Assembly: GCA_023260615.1 (NCBI GenBank)
Contig: JALQUY010000074.1
Span: 1-8,358, forward strand
Direction: 5' to 3'
DNA: 8,358 nt
DNA from: Schleiferiaceae bacterium
GTDB taxonomy: Bacteria; Bacteroidota; Bacteroidia; Flavobacteriales; Schleiferiaceae
In this document: piece by piece, positions 1 through 6,007 of the stretch
Numbering within the stretch: the first letter of the stretch is position 1
How the letters are laid out: each line of letters opens with the position of its first letter
The notes under the pieces: generated by a model
Told to the model about the DNA's origin: nothing
What the model saw: only the letters and a program-made list of their open reading frames with translations
Database searches by the model: none
Position numbers and translations under genes: made by a program

Positions 1-170
1 ACTGCTATCAAGGCGGCTTCGGCGCTGCCGTCCACCGGATGATGGTCGTAATGCCACTGCACGTGCGGCGGTAAGGACATCAGGATGCTTTCAATGCGGC
101 CGTTGGTTTTTAATCCAAACAAAGTGCCTTTGTCGTGCACTAGATTAAACTCTACGTAGCGACCCCTCCT
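1..170 (-). CDS. hemF: Coproporphyrinogen III oxidase (aerobic), internal/C-terminal fragment cut at both ends
   Basis: HemF oxidatively decarboxylates coproporphyrinogen III to protoporphyrinogen IX in haem synthesis, using O2, in the cytoplasm. The minus strand from 170 down to 1 reads RRGRYVEFNLVHDKGTLFG, then continues through ESILMSLPPHVQW and a DGSAEAAL segment. These are the hallmark blocks of the last ~60 residues of aerobic coproporphyrinogen oxidase. About 56 codons are visible. The extreme C-terminus lies beyond the left edge. The upstream ~230 residues are missing: the next codon outwards (171-173) is a TGA in this frame, and the DNA from there belongs to tyrS. The truncation coincides with the tyrS junction, so it is probably a joining artefact and not a real pseudogene. 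Identification is confident from motif recognition; no start codon exists in the window. Confidence 0.9.
159..170. other. hemF/tyrS junction with 10-12 bp compatible with both genes
   Basis: On the minus strand these bases encode the Arg-Arg-Gly-Arg that normally precedes YVEFN in HemF. On the plus strand, from 161, they encode the Asp-Pro-Ser of the TyrS GDPSFK motif. Outside the segment each reading stops matching its family. Upstream of 161 the TyrS frame reads Ser, Arg, Leu, Thr and then a TAA at 146-148. Beyond 170 the HemF frame meets a stop. This is the signature of a join at a short shared sequence. Confidence 0.8.
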
Positions 171-1207
171 TCAAGTCGGCCGAACGCCAATTGCTCGACG
201 CGGAAACACTGGAGAAGAACCTCGCGGGCCAGAAGGCACAGCTCATGAAATTCCTCGACTTTGATGGCCCCAACGGCGCCAAGATTGTCAACAACTACGA
301 CTGGTTTAAGAACTTCGGCTTTTTGGACTTCATCCGCGACGTGGGCAAGCACATTACCGTCAACTACATGTTGGCGAAGGATTCGGTCAAGAGCCGTCAA
401 GAAAGCGGGATCAGCTTCACGGAATTCAGCTACCAGCTCATTCAAGGCTACGACTTTTACCACCTCTGGAAGGAGGAAGGCATCCGTTTGCAAATGGGCG
501 GAAGCGACCAGTGGGGCAATATCACGACCGGCACGGAGCTCATTCGCCGAATGGGCGGCGGCGAGGCGTTTGCCCTCACCACGCCCTTGATTAAGAAGGC
601 GGACGGCACCAAGTTTGGAAAGACCGAGGGCGGCAACGTCTGGCTGGATCCCAACCGCACCAGCCCCTACCAATTCTACCAGTTTTGGCTCAATGCGGCG
701 GACGAAGATGCTGGCAACTACATCCGCATATTCACCACCAAGACCCGCGAGGAAATTGAGGCGCTTGAAGCGGAGCATGCTCAGGCACCACACCTCCGAA
801 TCGTACAAAAGGCCCTAGCGGCCGACATTACGGCGCGTGTTCACTCCGAAGAGGAGCTAGAAAAAGCGTTGCAAGCGAGCCAAATCCTCTTCGGCCAATC
901 CACCGCAGAAGCCCTGAAAGCCTTGGATGCGCGCACCTTGTTGGACGTCTTTGAAGGCGTTCCCCAAATGACGGTATCCAAAGACGCCTTGGCGGCAGGA
1001 CTGCCCATTCTGGACGTGGCTTGCGCCGATACGGCGCTGTTTGCATCCCGCGGGGAGGCCAAAAAGCTCTTGGCGGCGGGCGGCGTTTCGCTGAACAAAA
1101 ACAAAGTGGAGGGCGACTACACGGTCACCTTGGACGATGTGATTGGTGGGGGGTACTTACTCGTCCAAAAGGGCAAGAAGAACTACGCGCTGGTCGTGCT
1201 CAGCTAA
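161..1207 (+). CDS. tyrS: Tyrosyl-tRNA synthetase, 5'-truncated
   Basis: TyrS activates tyrosine with ATP and loads it onto tRNA-Tyr (class I aminoacyl-tRNA synthetase, cytoplasmic). In-frame coding begins at 161 with DPSFKSAERQLL, the block just after the Rossmann-fold start. It continues with the tyrosine-site region QGYDFYHL, then GGSDQWGNIT (about 494-525), the KMSKS-equivalent KFGKTEGGN (611-637) and a C-terminal S4 RNA-binding domain (about 1010-1204), ending in TAA at 1205-1207. The 348 visible codons match the family from that motif to the end, so roughly the first 80 residues, including the HIGH signature, are missing. A TTG at 191 opens a formal reading frame but lies inside the conserved AERQLLDAETL stretch, so it is not the real start. 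The gene end overlaps the convergent VOC gene by 8 bp. Confidence 0.95.
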   Translation, partial: DPSFKSAERQLLDAETLEKNLAGQKAQLMKFLDFDGPNGAKIVNNYDWFKNFGFLDFIRDVGKHITVNYMLAKDSVKSRQESGISFTEFSYQLIQGYDFYHLWKEEGIRLQMGGSDQWGNITTGTELIRRMGGGEAFALTTPLIKKADGTKFGKTEGGNVWLDPNRTSPYQFYQFWLNAADEDAGNYIRIFTTKTREEIEALEAEHAQAPHLRIVQKALAADITARVHSEEELEKALQASQILFGQSTAEALKALDARTLLDVFEGVPQMTVSKDALAAGLPILDVACADTALFASRGEAKKLLAAGGVSLNKNKVEGDYTVTLDDVIGGGYLLVQKGKKNYALVVLS

Positions 1208-1610
1208 GCGGCTGAATCAAATCCCAGCGGTTGCCGAAGCGATCTGCCACGACACAAACTTTGCCATAGGCTTCCTGCCGCACCGGGGCTTCCGGGTGGC
1301 AGCCATGTCGGGCTAGTCGCGCCAAATCGGCGTCGAGATCCTCACAGTGCATAAAGAGAAAAACGCGCCCTCCGGTCTGCTGCCCAATGGCGGCTTCTTG
1401 AGCGGGGGTGACGGCCTTGGCTAAGAGCAGGGCGCATGAACTTCCCGGAGGAGCGACGCGCACCCAGCGCTTTTCGGAGGTCTGAACGCTGTCTTCCAAG
1501 AGCTCAAAGCCCCAAGCCTGCGTGTAATGCGCGATGGCTTCATCGTAGTCGGGCACGACCACAGCGACCATGAAGAGCTGCTTATTCACCTTCGAGCGGA
1601 ATGCAGGCAT
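1200..1610 (-). CDS. VOC (glyoxalase/bleomycin-resistance fold) family protein
   Basis: This is a small protein of the vicinal-oxygen-chelate superfamily. The first beta-alpha-beta module reads VVVPDYDEAIAHYTQAWGFEL and the protein closes with FGNRWDLIQP, both typical of single-module VOC proteins of about 125-135 residues. It has no signal peptide, so it is cytosolic. The usual metal ligands are not evident: no His or Gln is seen in the first strand, and the terminal strand has Asp where glyoxalases place Glu. Substrate and reaction cannot be named. The longest form is 136 residues from ATG at 1610. A GTG at 1589, overlapping the upstream TAA by 8 bp, or the ATG at 1571 would fit the usual family N-terminus as well or better. 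It is the last gene of the minus-strand run and ends inside the 3' end of tyrS. Confidence 0.85.
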   Translation of the reverse strand: MPAFRSKVNKQLFMVAVVVPDYDEAIAHYTQAWGFELLEDSVQTSEKRWVRVAPPGSSCALLLAKAVTPAQEAAIGQQTGGRVFLFMHCEDLDADLARLARHGCHPEAPVRQEAYGKVCVVADRFGNRWDLIQPLS

Positions 1611-2385
1611 AGGCCGCGTATTCGTAGCCCGTGGTTTGGGCGGTGGTGGGCTTGGCCAGGTGGTGCAGTTGGCCGTAAGGCTTGTCCTCCTGCAGTTTAA
1701 GCTTGGGAATGTCTAGGACCTCGGCGTCGGTGAGGATGCACTGAATGCCTACTTCGCCGCGTGTGAAAATGATCATGCGGAAACGCTGCTCGTCTTGGTT
1801 CTTGGCGTCCTGATAGCGGAGCACCCAGGCGTTGAGCCCCGCATCATCCAATTCACCGGGAAGGGGCTTGAGTTCTTCAAAGCCAAAGGTTTGGAGGTAG
1901 CCCGAGAAGGCGTCCCAAAAGGGGCCGGTTCGCTTTTCCGTGAGAAATTCCACCAGGGTGCGCTCGGGCCAAGAATTGCTGATAAAGGCCGAGGAGCGCA
2001 CGTGGCCATGAATCAATCCCGTCACGTATTTCTTAGCCATCCGACGGTCCGAGGGGATGCCGGGCTCATCCAAGAGGAGGGCCTTTTGCGTTTGGCCGAT
2101 GGCTTGGCCTTTGGCGTTGTACAAGGTGCTTTCTGCGGCGAGTTCACCGTCGCTGACCGCGCCCTTTTCGACCCAAACGCGCTTCGTAATGGCGTAGCCT
2201 CCGTCAGCGGCACGAACGGCGTGAACGGCGGTGCTGTCGGACAACGTGAACGCGGGCTCTTTGTCCACGGTAATGCTGGTCCATGCGTTGACCCACTGGG
2301 CGGACAAGGGTGACGCGAGAAGAGTAAGGATTCCCATCCACCACAATGATCGCAGGCTGCGGGTAGTAGGGGCGGGGTTGAGCAT
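1582..2385 (-). CDS. Secreted protein of unknown family
   Basis: I do not recognise this family. From the ATG at 2385 it is 267 residues. It opens with an Arg-containing n-region and a hydrophobic stretch ending ASPLSAQ, a credible signal peptide cleaved near residue 30, so the mature protein should be periplasmic or exported. The rest is a soluble, mixed alpha/beta-looking sequence without membrane segments. It is moderately rich in aromatic and charged residues, with a C-terminal part around RFRMIIFTRGEVGIQCILTD. The frame stays open further upstream to 2484, but that part shadows the preceding small gene, so 2385 is preferred; ATG 2337 would lack basic residues before the hydrophobic core. 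The first ~180 bp overlap the small secreted gene in another frame. The stop at 1582-1584 overlaps the candidate starts of the VOC gene, suggesting coupled translation. Confidence 0.75.
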   Translation of the reverse strand: MLNPAPTTRSLRSLWWMGILTLLASPLSAQWVNAWTSITVDKEPAFTLSDSTAVHAVRAADGGYAITKRVWVEKGAVSDGELAAESTLYNAKGQAIGQTQKALLLDEPGIPSDRRMAKKYVTGLIHGHVRSSAFISNSWPERTLVEFLTEKRTGPFWDAFSGYLQTFGFEELKPLPGELDDAGLNAWVLRYQDAKNQDEQRFRMIIFTRGEVGIQCILTDAEVLDIPKLKLQEDKPYGQLHHLAKPTTAQTTGYEYAAYACIPLEGE

Positions 2386-2497
2386 AGTAGGCGTTTCCAT
2401 AGGGACGTCGATGAGCATAGGGGCGATGAGGGTGGTGGTCGGCAGAAGCCTGAAGGCCTGCACCAAACAGGAGCAAGGTAGCAATCAATGCGCGCAT
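2204..2497 (-). CDS. Small secreted His/Pro/Tyr-rich protein, overlapping the next gene
   Basis: The ATG at 2497 lies 16 bp after the stop of the LuxE-like gene. It opens a 97-codon frame starting MRALIATLLLFGAGLQASA, a textbook signal peptide with Ala-x-Ala cleavage. A low-complexity His/Pro/Arg/Tyr segment follows (roughly residues 20-48) and then a short beta-like AIIVVDG stretch. Short exported proteins of this composition are common in Bacteroidota, but their function is unknown. The last ~60 codons lie in the 5' part of the following gene, in a different frame. The final ~25 residues are Arg-rich and look like a shadow of that gene, so the true extent is uncertain. Either the two genes genuinely overlap, or a one-base indel has altered an originally shorter gene or one originally fused to its neighbour. 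The N-terminal ~55 residues are the most convincing part. Confidence 0.5.
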   Translation of the reverse strand: MRALIATLLLFGAGLQASADHHPHRPYAHRRPYGNAYYAQPRPYYPQPAIIVVDGNPYSSRVTLVRPVGQRMDQHYRGQRARVHVVRQHRRSRRSCR

Positions 2498-2513
2498 AGT
2501 CGGGTCTTTGAGG

Positions 2514-3497
2514 TTAAACGGTCAACAAAGAGCAGCCGCGGAGGTCGGAACCTTCCAAACGGCCCAGCACTTCAAAAGAACCATTTCCAAAGACCTTGCC
2601 AAGATCCGCGGTGGCTAGGAAGGCACAGGAGTCAGCATTGGCCAAATCCACGATGTTGAGGGCCGCATGGGATTCTAGGCCCGCCCATTCCAGGGGGTTT
2701 TCAGGGCTGCGGGGCAGGACGCGCATTTGGGGAGGAGGGATGAAGCGCCCCTCGCCAAAGCTGTAGGCCTGCGACATCAGCTCGGTCATGCCGTATTCGG
2801 AGTGGATTCGGTCGACCCCAAAGGCCTGCTGAAGCTGCGCGTGAACGGCTTCGCGCACAGGCTCCACGCGGCGGCCCTTCATGCCGCCCGTTTCCATAAT
2901 GAGGGTAGATTTCAGGGACAGCGGTTTCTCCAAGCTTTCTGCCCAGTCGAGCAGAGCAAAGGTCACGCCCAAGATGACGGTGGGCACGCCATTGAGTTCC
3001 AGGGTTTCCAGGCGGTAGCGCAGCTCGTCCAATCCCTTCAGAAAGAAGCCCGATTCCTCGGCCGGCGACTGCTTTACAAAGTGCTCGGCCATGGCGATGA
3101 GGGAGGAGCCTTCGCGCTCCATGTAGCTGGGAAGCAGGCAAAGCCAGGCGTATTGATCCACCGGACCGTAGAAATGTTCAAAGCAGGCTTGCGCATTGCG
3201 CAAATAGGCCTGCGGGGAGGCGATGTGGTGCTTGGAGGTTTCCTGACCGGTCGTACCGCTGGACGTATAGATGGCTCCTGGTTCAAAGTCGCCCGTCTTG
3301 ACCGTATGCGTTTTAAACGTTTCGATCGGCAAGAAGGGAATGTCTTCTACCCGTTTGACGGTGGCTTTTTTCGCGGCATCAAAGCCAAGGGCCTGCAGCC
3401 AGGCGCCGTAGACGGGGTTGTGCTCGGCCTGGTAATGGAAGAGCCGAACGGCGACCTCGTGGAAGGTGTCCGAAATAAACGGATAGCCCTCACTCAT
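2514..3497 (-). CDS. LuxE/PaaK-like acyl-protein synthetase (acyltransferase)
   Basis: This is an adenylate-forming enzyme of the LuxE (acyl-protein synthetase) branch. By family it activates a carboxylic or fatty acid with ATP and may transfer the acyl group to a cysteine or partner thiol. Counting from ATG 3497 (327 residues), the phosphate-binding loop TSSGTTG is at about 78-84, the adenylate motif SEYGMTE at about 233-239 and a DLGKV motif near 298. The C-terminal LGRLEGSDLRGCSLL ends the protein. Cys322 there is a candidate for the acyl-accepting cysteine known near the LuxE C-terminus. A GTG at 3509 is an alternative start; 3497 is preferred because it is ATG preceded by a purine-rich AGGAAGG. 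It overlaps the upstream DUF4296 gene by 8 bp. No luxCDAB genes are nearby, so bioluminescence is not implied. The substrate is unknown. Confidence 0.88.
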   Translation of the reverse strand: MSEGYPFISDTFHEVAVRLFHYQAEHNPVYGAWLQALGFDAAKKATVKRVEDIPFLPIETFKTHTVKTGDFEPGAIYTSSGTTGQETSKHHIASPQAYLRNAQACFEHFYGPVDQYAWLCLLPSYMEREGSSLIAMAEHFVKQSPAEESGFFLKGLDELRYRLETLELNGVPTVILGVTFALLDWAESLEKPLSLKSTLIMETGGMKGRRVEPVREAVHAQLQQAFGVDRIHSEYGMTELMSQAYSFGEGRFIPPPQMRVLPRSPENPLEWAGLESHAALNIVDLANADSCAFLATADLGKVFGNGSFEVLGRLEGSDLRGCSLLTV

Positions 3498-3879
3498 CCC
3501 CTTCCTCACTTTGCATGGGGGCGCTCAAACGCTGCACATCCACGCGCAAACTGTCAATGATCCATTGGTAGTAGGTGGCCATCTTTTCCGCGTCGCTGTG
3601 GTAGTAGGTGAAGTTGCGCTGCACCTGCTCGGGAGTCACGCCAAAGTCGGCGTAGAGCGTTTGGTAGTAGGCGTTCAAGGGGATGGAATCGCCCAAAAGG
3701 GTATTGCCCGTGCGGGCCCCCTCCAGGAGGTTCATTTCATAGAGGAGCTTGACGAAGGTCTTCTCGGGCAGGAGGTCCTCCGGTTTTTCCGACGGGTTTT
3801 GCGGCTGGGCACTTCCTCCCCATTGGCACGCACTCAATAGGCTTACCGCAAGGAGAAGGATGCTGGCCGCTTTTCTCAT
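3490..3879 (-). CDS. DUF4296 domain lipoprotein
   Basis: This is a 129-residue lipoprotein. It has a basic start, a hydrophobic stretch and a lipobox LLSAC with the lipidated cysteine at residue 18, so it should be membrane-anchored after signal peptidase II processing. The mature part holds LLPEKTFVKLLYEMNLLEG, then YYQTLYADFGVTPEQVQRNF and YYHSDAEKMATYYQWIIDSL. These are the features of the Bacteroidota-specific DUF4296 family, whose function is not known. The ATG at 3879 overlaps the pyrC stop as ATGA (4 bp), and its own end overlaps the start of the LuxE-like gene, so the three are very probably co-translated. From memory, the order pyrC-DUF4296 recurs in many Flavobacteriales genomes. 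The length is normal for the family. Confidence 0.88.
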   Translation of the reverse strand: MRKAASILLLAVSLLSACQWGGSAQPQNPSEKPEDLLPEKTFVKLLYEMNLLEGARTGNTLLGDSIPLNAYYQTLYADFGVTPEQVQRNFTYYHSDAEKMATYYQWIIDSLRVDVQRLSAPMQSEEGDE

Positions 3880-5234
3880 GGCCGAACGAATAACAAACGT
3901 TGGCCCTGCGCCTCGCCACGGACCTTTCCGTTGCGGTAGACCAAATGGCCATTGACAAAGGTGTGGGTTACGCGCGCCGCAAAGGTGCGTCCCTCAAAGG
4001 GCGACCACCCGCACTTGCTTAAGATGTTGTCGCGCGTCACGTTCCAAGGGCGTGAGGGGTCGACAATGACCACGTCCGCATGGTAGCCTTCGCGCAAGTA
4101 GCCGCGGTCCTCGATGCCGAAGAGGTCCGCCTGGTTGTGGCACATGAGCTGGACGATGCGGGCGTAGTCGATGTCGTTTCGACGCGCCAACTCCAACATG
4201 GCCGGCAGGCTGTTTTGCACCAAGGGACCGCCCGACGGAGCATCCGCATAGGGGCGCATCTTCTCTTCCAGCGTATGCGGGGCATGATCGGTCGAAACCA
4301 CGTCAATCTTGCCATTCAGCAGGGCTTCGCGCAAGGCATTGCGGTCTGCTTTGGTTTTGACGGCGGGGTTCCACTTGATGAAGTTGCCTTTCTCGGCGTA
4401 GTCTTCGTCGCTGAACCAGAGGTGGTGGACGCAGGCTTCGGCCGTAATTTTTTTCTCGGCGAGGGGTAGATCGCCGTCCAGCAAATCCAGCTCCATGGCG
4501 GTGGAAACGTGGTAGAGGTGGAAGCGAGCGCCGGTTTTCCGCGCGAGTGCAATGGCGGCAGAGGAGCTGATGTAGCAACCTTCGGCCGAGCGAATGATGG
4601 GGTGGTCCGCGGCGGTGAGATTTTCGCGGCCCTTCTCGGCGATTAAACGCTCCAAGTTGGCCTGAATCGTGGCCTCGTCCTCGCAGTGCGCGATGAGTTG
4701 GTGGTCCACTTCGCGGAATATGCGCTCCAGGGTTTCGGGGTTGTCCACCAGCATATTGCCGGTTGAGGAGCCCATGAAAATTTTGATGCCCGCCACGTCC
4801 CGCTTGGAAACCTTCTTGAGCTCCTCCAAATTCTCGTTGGTGGCGCCCATGTTGAAGCTGTAGTTGGCCCAGGAAACCTCGGCGGCGCGTGCGTATTTCT
4901 TCTCCAGTTCCTCAACCGTGGTGGCTTGGGGAACGGTGTTGGGTTGTTCCACGTAGCTGGTCACTCCACCGGCAATGGCTGCCATGGACTCCGATCCGAT
5001 GTCGCCTTTGTGGGTGAGGCCGGGCTCGCGAAAATGCACCTGGGTATCGATGACTCCGGGCAGTACGTAGCATCCGGCGGCGTCGATGACTTGAACCGTA
5101 GCGTCTTGGGGCGTTAGGGTCGTGTCAATGCGCTCAATGCGCCCGTTTTCCAAGAGAATATCGCCTTCTTGGATGAGGCCCTCGTTGATGAGGCGGGCGT
5201 TCTTAATTAAATAGCGTGGAGGTATGGAACTCAT
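3876..5234 (-). CDS. pyrC: Dihydroorotase
   Basis: Dihydroorotase interconverts N-carbamoyl-L-aspartate and L-dihydroorotate, the third step of de novo pyrimidine synthesis, in the cytosol. The 452-residue protein is a complete amidohydrolase. It shows VHFREPG at 66-72, KIFMGSS at 151-157 (Lys151 in the place of a carboxylated lysine), His183 in IAHCEDE, His242 in LYHVST and Asp316 in STDHAPH. It closes with the small beta-domain ending CGWSPFEG...VTHTFVNGHLVY. The first His of the usual HxH pair is Gln65 (QVH). As I recall, the Bacteroidota branch typically has this substitution, so it is unlikely to mean loss of activity. The start ATG at 5234 overlaps the stop of the upstream glycosyltransferase as ATGA. 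A dihydropyrimidinase or allantoinase is the main alternative, but the Bacteroidota dihydroorotase signature and the DUF4296 neighbour favour PyrC. Confidence 0.93.
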   Translation of the reverse strand: MSSIPPRYLIKNARLINEGLIQEGDILLENGRIERIDTTLTPQDATVQVIDAAGCYVLPGVIDTQVHFREPGLTHKGDIGSESMAAIAGGVTSYVEQPNTVPQATTVEELEKKYARAAEVSWANYSFNMGATNENLEELKKVSKRDVAGIKIFMGSSTGNMLVDNPETLERIFREVDHQLIAHCEDEATIQANLERLIAEKGRENLTAADHPIIRSAEGCYISSSAAIALARKTGARFHLYHVSTAMELDLLDGDLPLAEKKITAEACVHHLWFSDEDYAEKGNFIKWNPAVKTKADRNALREALLNGKIDVVSTDHAPHTLEEKMRPYADAPSGGPLVQNSLPAMLELARRNDIDYARIVQLMCHNQADLFGIEDRGYLREGYHADVVIVDPSRPWNVTRDNILSKCGWSPFEGRTFAARVTHTFVNGHLVYRNGKVRGEAQGQRLLFVRP

Positions 5235-5953
5235 TTGCGGAATATGCTCGAAATCTTCAGCAAAATTACCCCAAAGACGGCCTCTCTAATAATGCCGCTG
5301 GACATTTTGCTTTGACCCAATTTTCGGTCCGTGAAGATGACGGGCACTTCGGCCAAATGAAAGCCCTTGCGCCAAGCGCGGAACTTCATTTCGATCTGGA
5401 AGGCGTAGCCGACAAAGCGAATTTTCTCAAAATTGATGGACTCCAGCACGCGACGGCGGTAGCATTTGAAGCCCGCCGTGGTGTCGTGGATGGGCATGCC
5501 CGTGATAAAGCGCACGTACTTGGACGCAAAGTAGCTCAAAAGCACGCGGGACATGGGCCAGTTCACGACGTTTACACCATTGGAATAGCGCGACCCAATG
5601 GCCAAATCCGCATCGTATACGGCGCATGCATCCAGCAAGCGGGGAAGGTCTTTGGGGTCGTGCGAAAAGTCCGCATCCATCTCAAAGACATACTGGTAAT
5701 CGCGTTGCAGCGCCCATTGAAAGCCGTGGATGTAGGCGGTTCCAAGGCCAAGTTTTCCGGTGCGGCACTCCAAATGGAGGCGGTCGCCGTAGGTCTTCTG
5801 AGCATCGCGCACCATGTCCGCGGTTCCATCCGGGGATCCGTCGTCAATGATCAGGACCTCAAAGCCTTGCGGCAAGGAAAACACCGCCTCCAAAATGGGA
5901 AGAATGTTCTCTTTTTCGTTGTAGGTCGGAATGATAACCAGCGAAGCGGACAT
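5231..5953 (-). CDS. GT2 glycosyltransferase, polyprenol/dolichol-phosphate mannose synthase-like
   Basis: This 240-residue family-2 glycosyltransferase probably moves a sugar (mannose or glucose, donor not determinable) from a nucleotide sugar onto a polyprenyl phosphate at the inner face of the membrane. The GT-A fold is visible: VIIPTYNEKENI at 6-17, IIDDGSPDGT at 35-44, the metal-binding DAD in MDADFSHDP (93-95), SRYSNG at 121-126, the acceptor-side DTTAGFKCYRR (157-167) and KLGQSKMSS near 211-219. There are no C-terminal transmembrane helices, only a hydrophobic amphipathic-looking end, as in the single-domain DPM1-like enzymes. The reading frame stays open upstream to 7048, but that part is antisense to polA. 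The ATG at 5953, directly before the conserved SLVIIPTYNE, is the true start. This is the first gene of the minus-strand operon and overlaps pyrC by 4 bp. Confidence 0.92.
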   Translation of the reverse strand: MSASLVIIPTYNEKENILPILEAVFSLPQGFEVLIIDDGSPDGTADMVRDAQKTYGDRLHLECRTGKLGLGTAYIHGFQWALQRDYQYVFEMDADFSHDPKDLPRLLDACAVYDADLAIGSRYSNGVNVVNWPMSRVLLSYFASKYVRFITGMPIHDTTAGFKCYRRRVLESINFEKIRFVGYAFQIEMKFRAWRKGFHLAEVPVIFTDRKLGQSKMSSGIIREAVFGVILLKISSIFRK

Positions 5954-5959
5954 AGTCCC

Positions 5960-5967
5960 CAAAAGTA
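5960..5967 (-). promoter_or_regulatory. Candidate Bacteroidota -7 box for the GT2-pyrC operon
   Basis: The minus strand reads TACTTTTG, an exact match to the Bacteroidota consensus TAnnTTTG, 6 bp before the ATG at 5953. The transcript would be almost leaderless. No clear TTG (-33) element was seen about 20 bp upstream, so confidence is limited. Confidence 0.35.
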
Positions 5968-5981
5968 GGCCTTTAGGGCCG

Positions 5982-5989
5982 TATTTTTG
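5982..5989 (+). promoter_or_regulatory. Candidate Bacteroidota -7 box for polA
   Basis: TATTTTTG matches TAnnTTTG exactly and lies 18 bp before the polA ATG at 6008, giving a short 5' leader. No convincing -33 TTG was found. An imperfect GGCC-TTTAG-GGCC inverted repeat (5968-5980) separates this box from the opposite-strand one and could be an operator, but it is short enough to be chance. Confidence 0.38.
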
Positions 5990-6007
5990 AAGAAATCTGC
6001 GTTTTCC

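Noticed and set aside
152..808. 218-codon minus-strand frame opposite tyrS
   Set aside because: Hydrophobic, Val/Ala/Leu-rich translation typical of the antisense strand of a GC-rich gene; tyrS motifs on the other strand are unambiguous.
1795..2313. 172-codon plus-strand frame
   Set aside because: Antisense to the secreted protein gene; no signal peptide or domain.
2386..2484. N-terminal extension of the secreted unknown protein to an ATG at 2484
   Set aside because: This stretch is the out-of-frame shadow of the small protein's signal peptide and His-rich segment; the signal peptide starting at 2385 is a better start.
2727..3560. 277-codon plus-strand frame
   Set aside because: Mirror of the LuxE-like gene; low-complexity shadow composition and no motifs.
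5216..5968. 250-codon plus-strand frame
   Set aside because: Antisense to the glycosyltransferase, whose catalytic motifs are all intact; the translation shows no recognisable domain.
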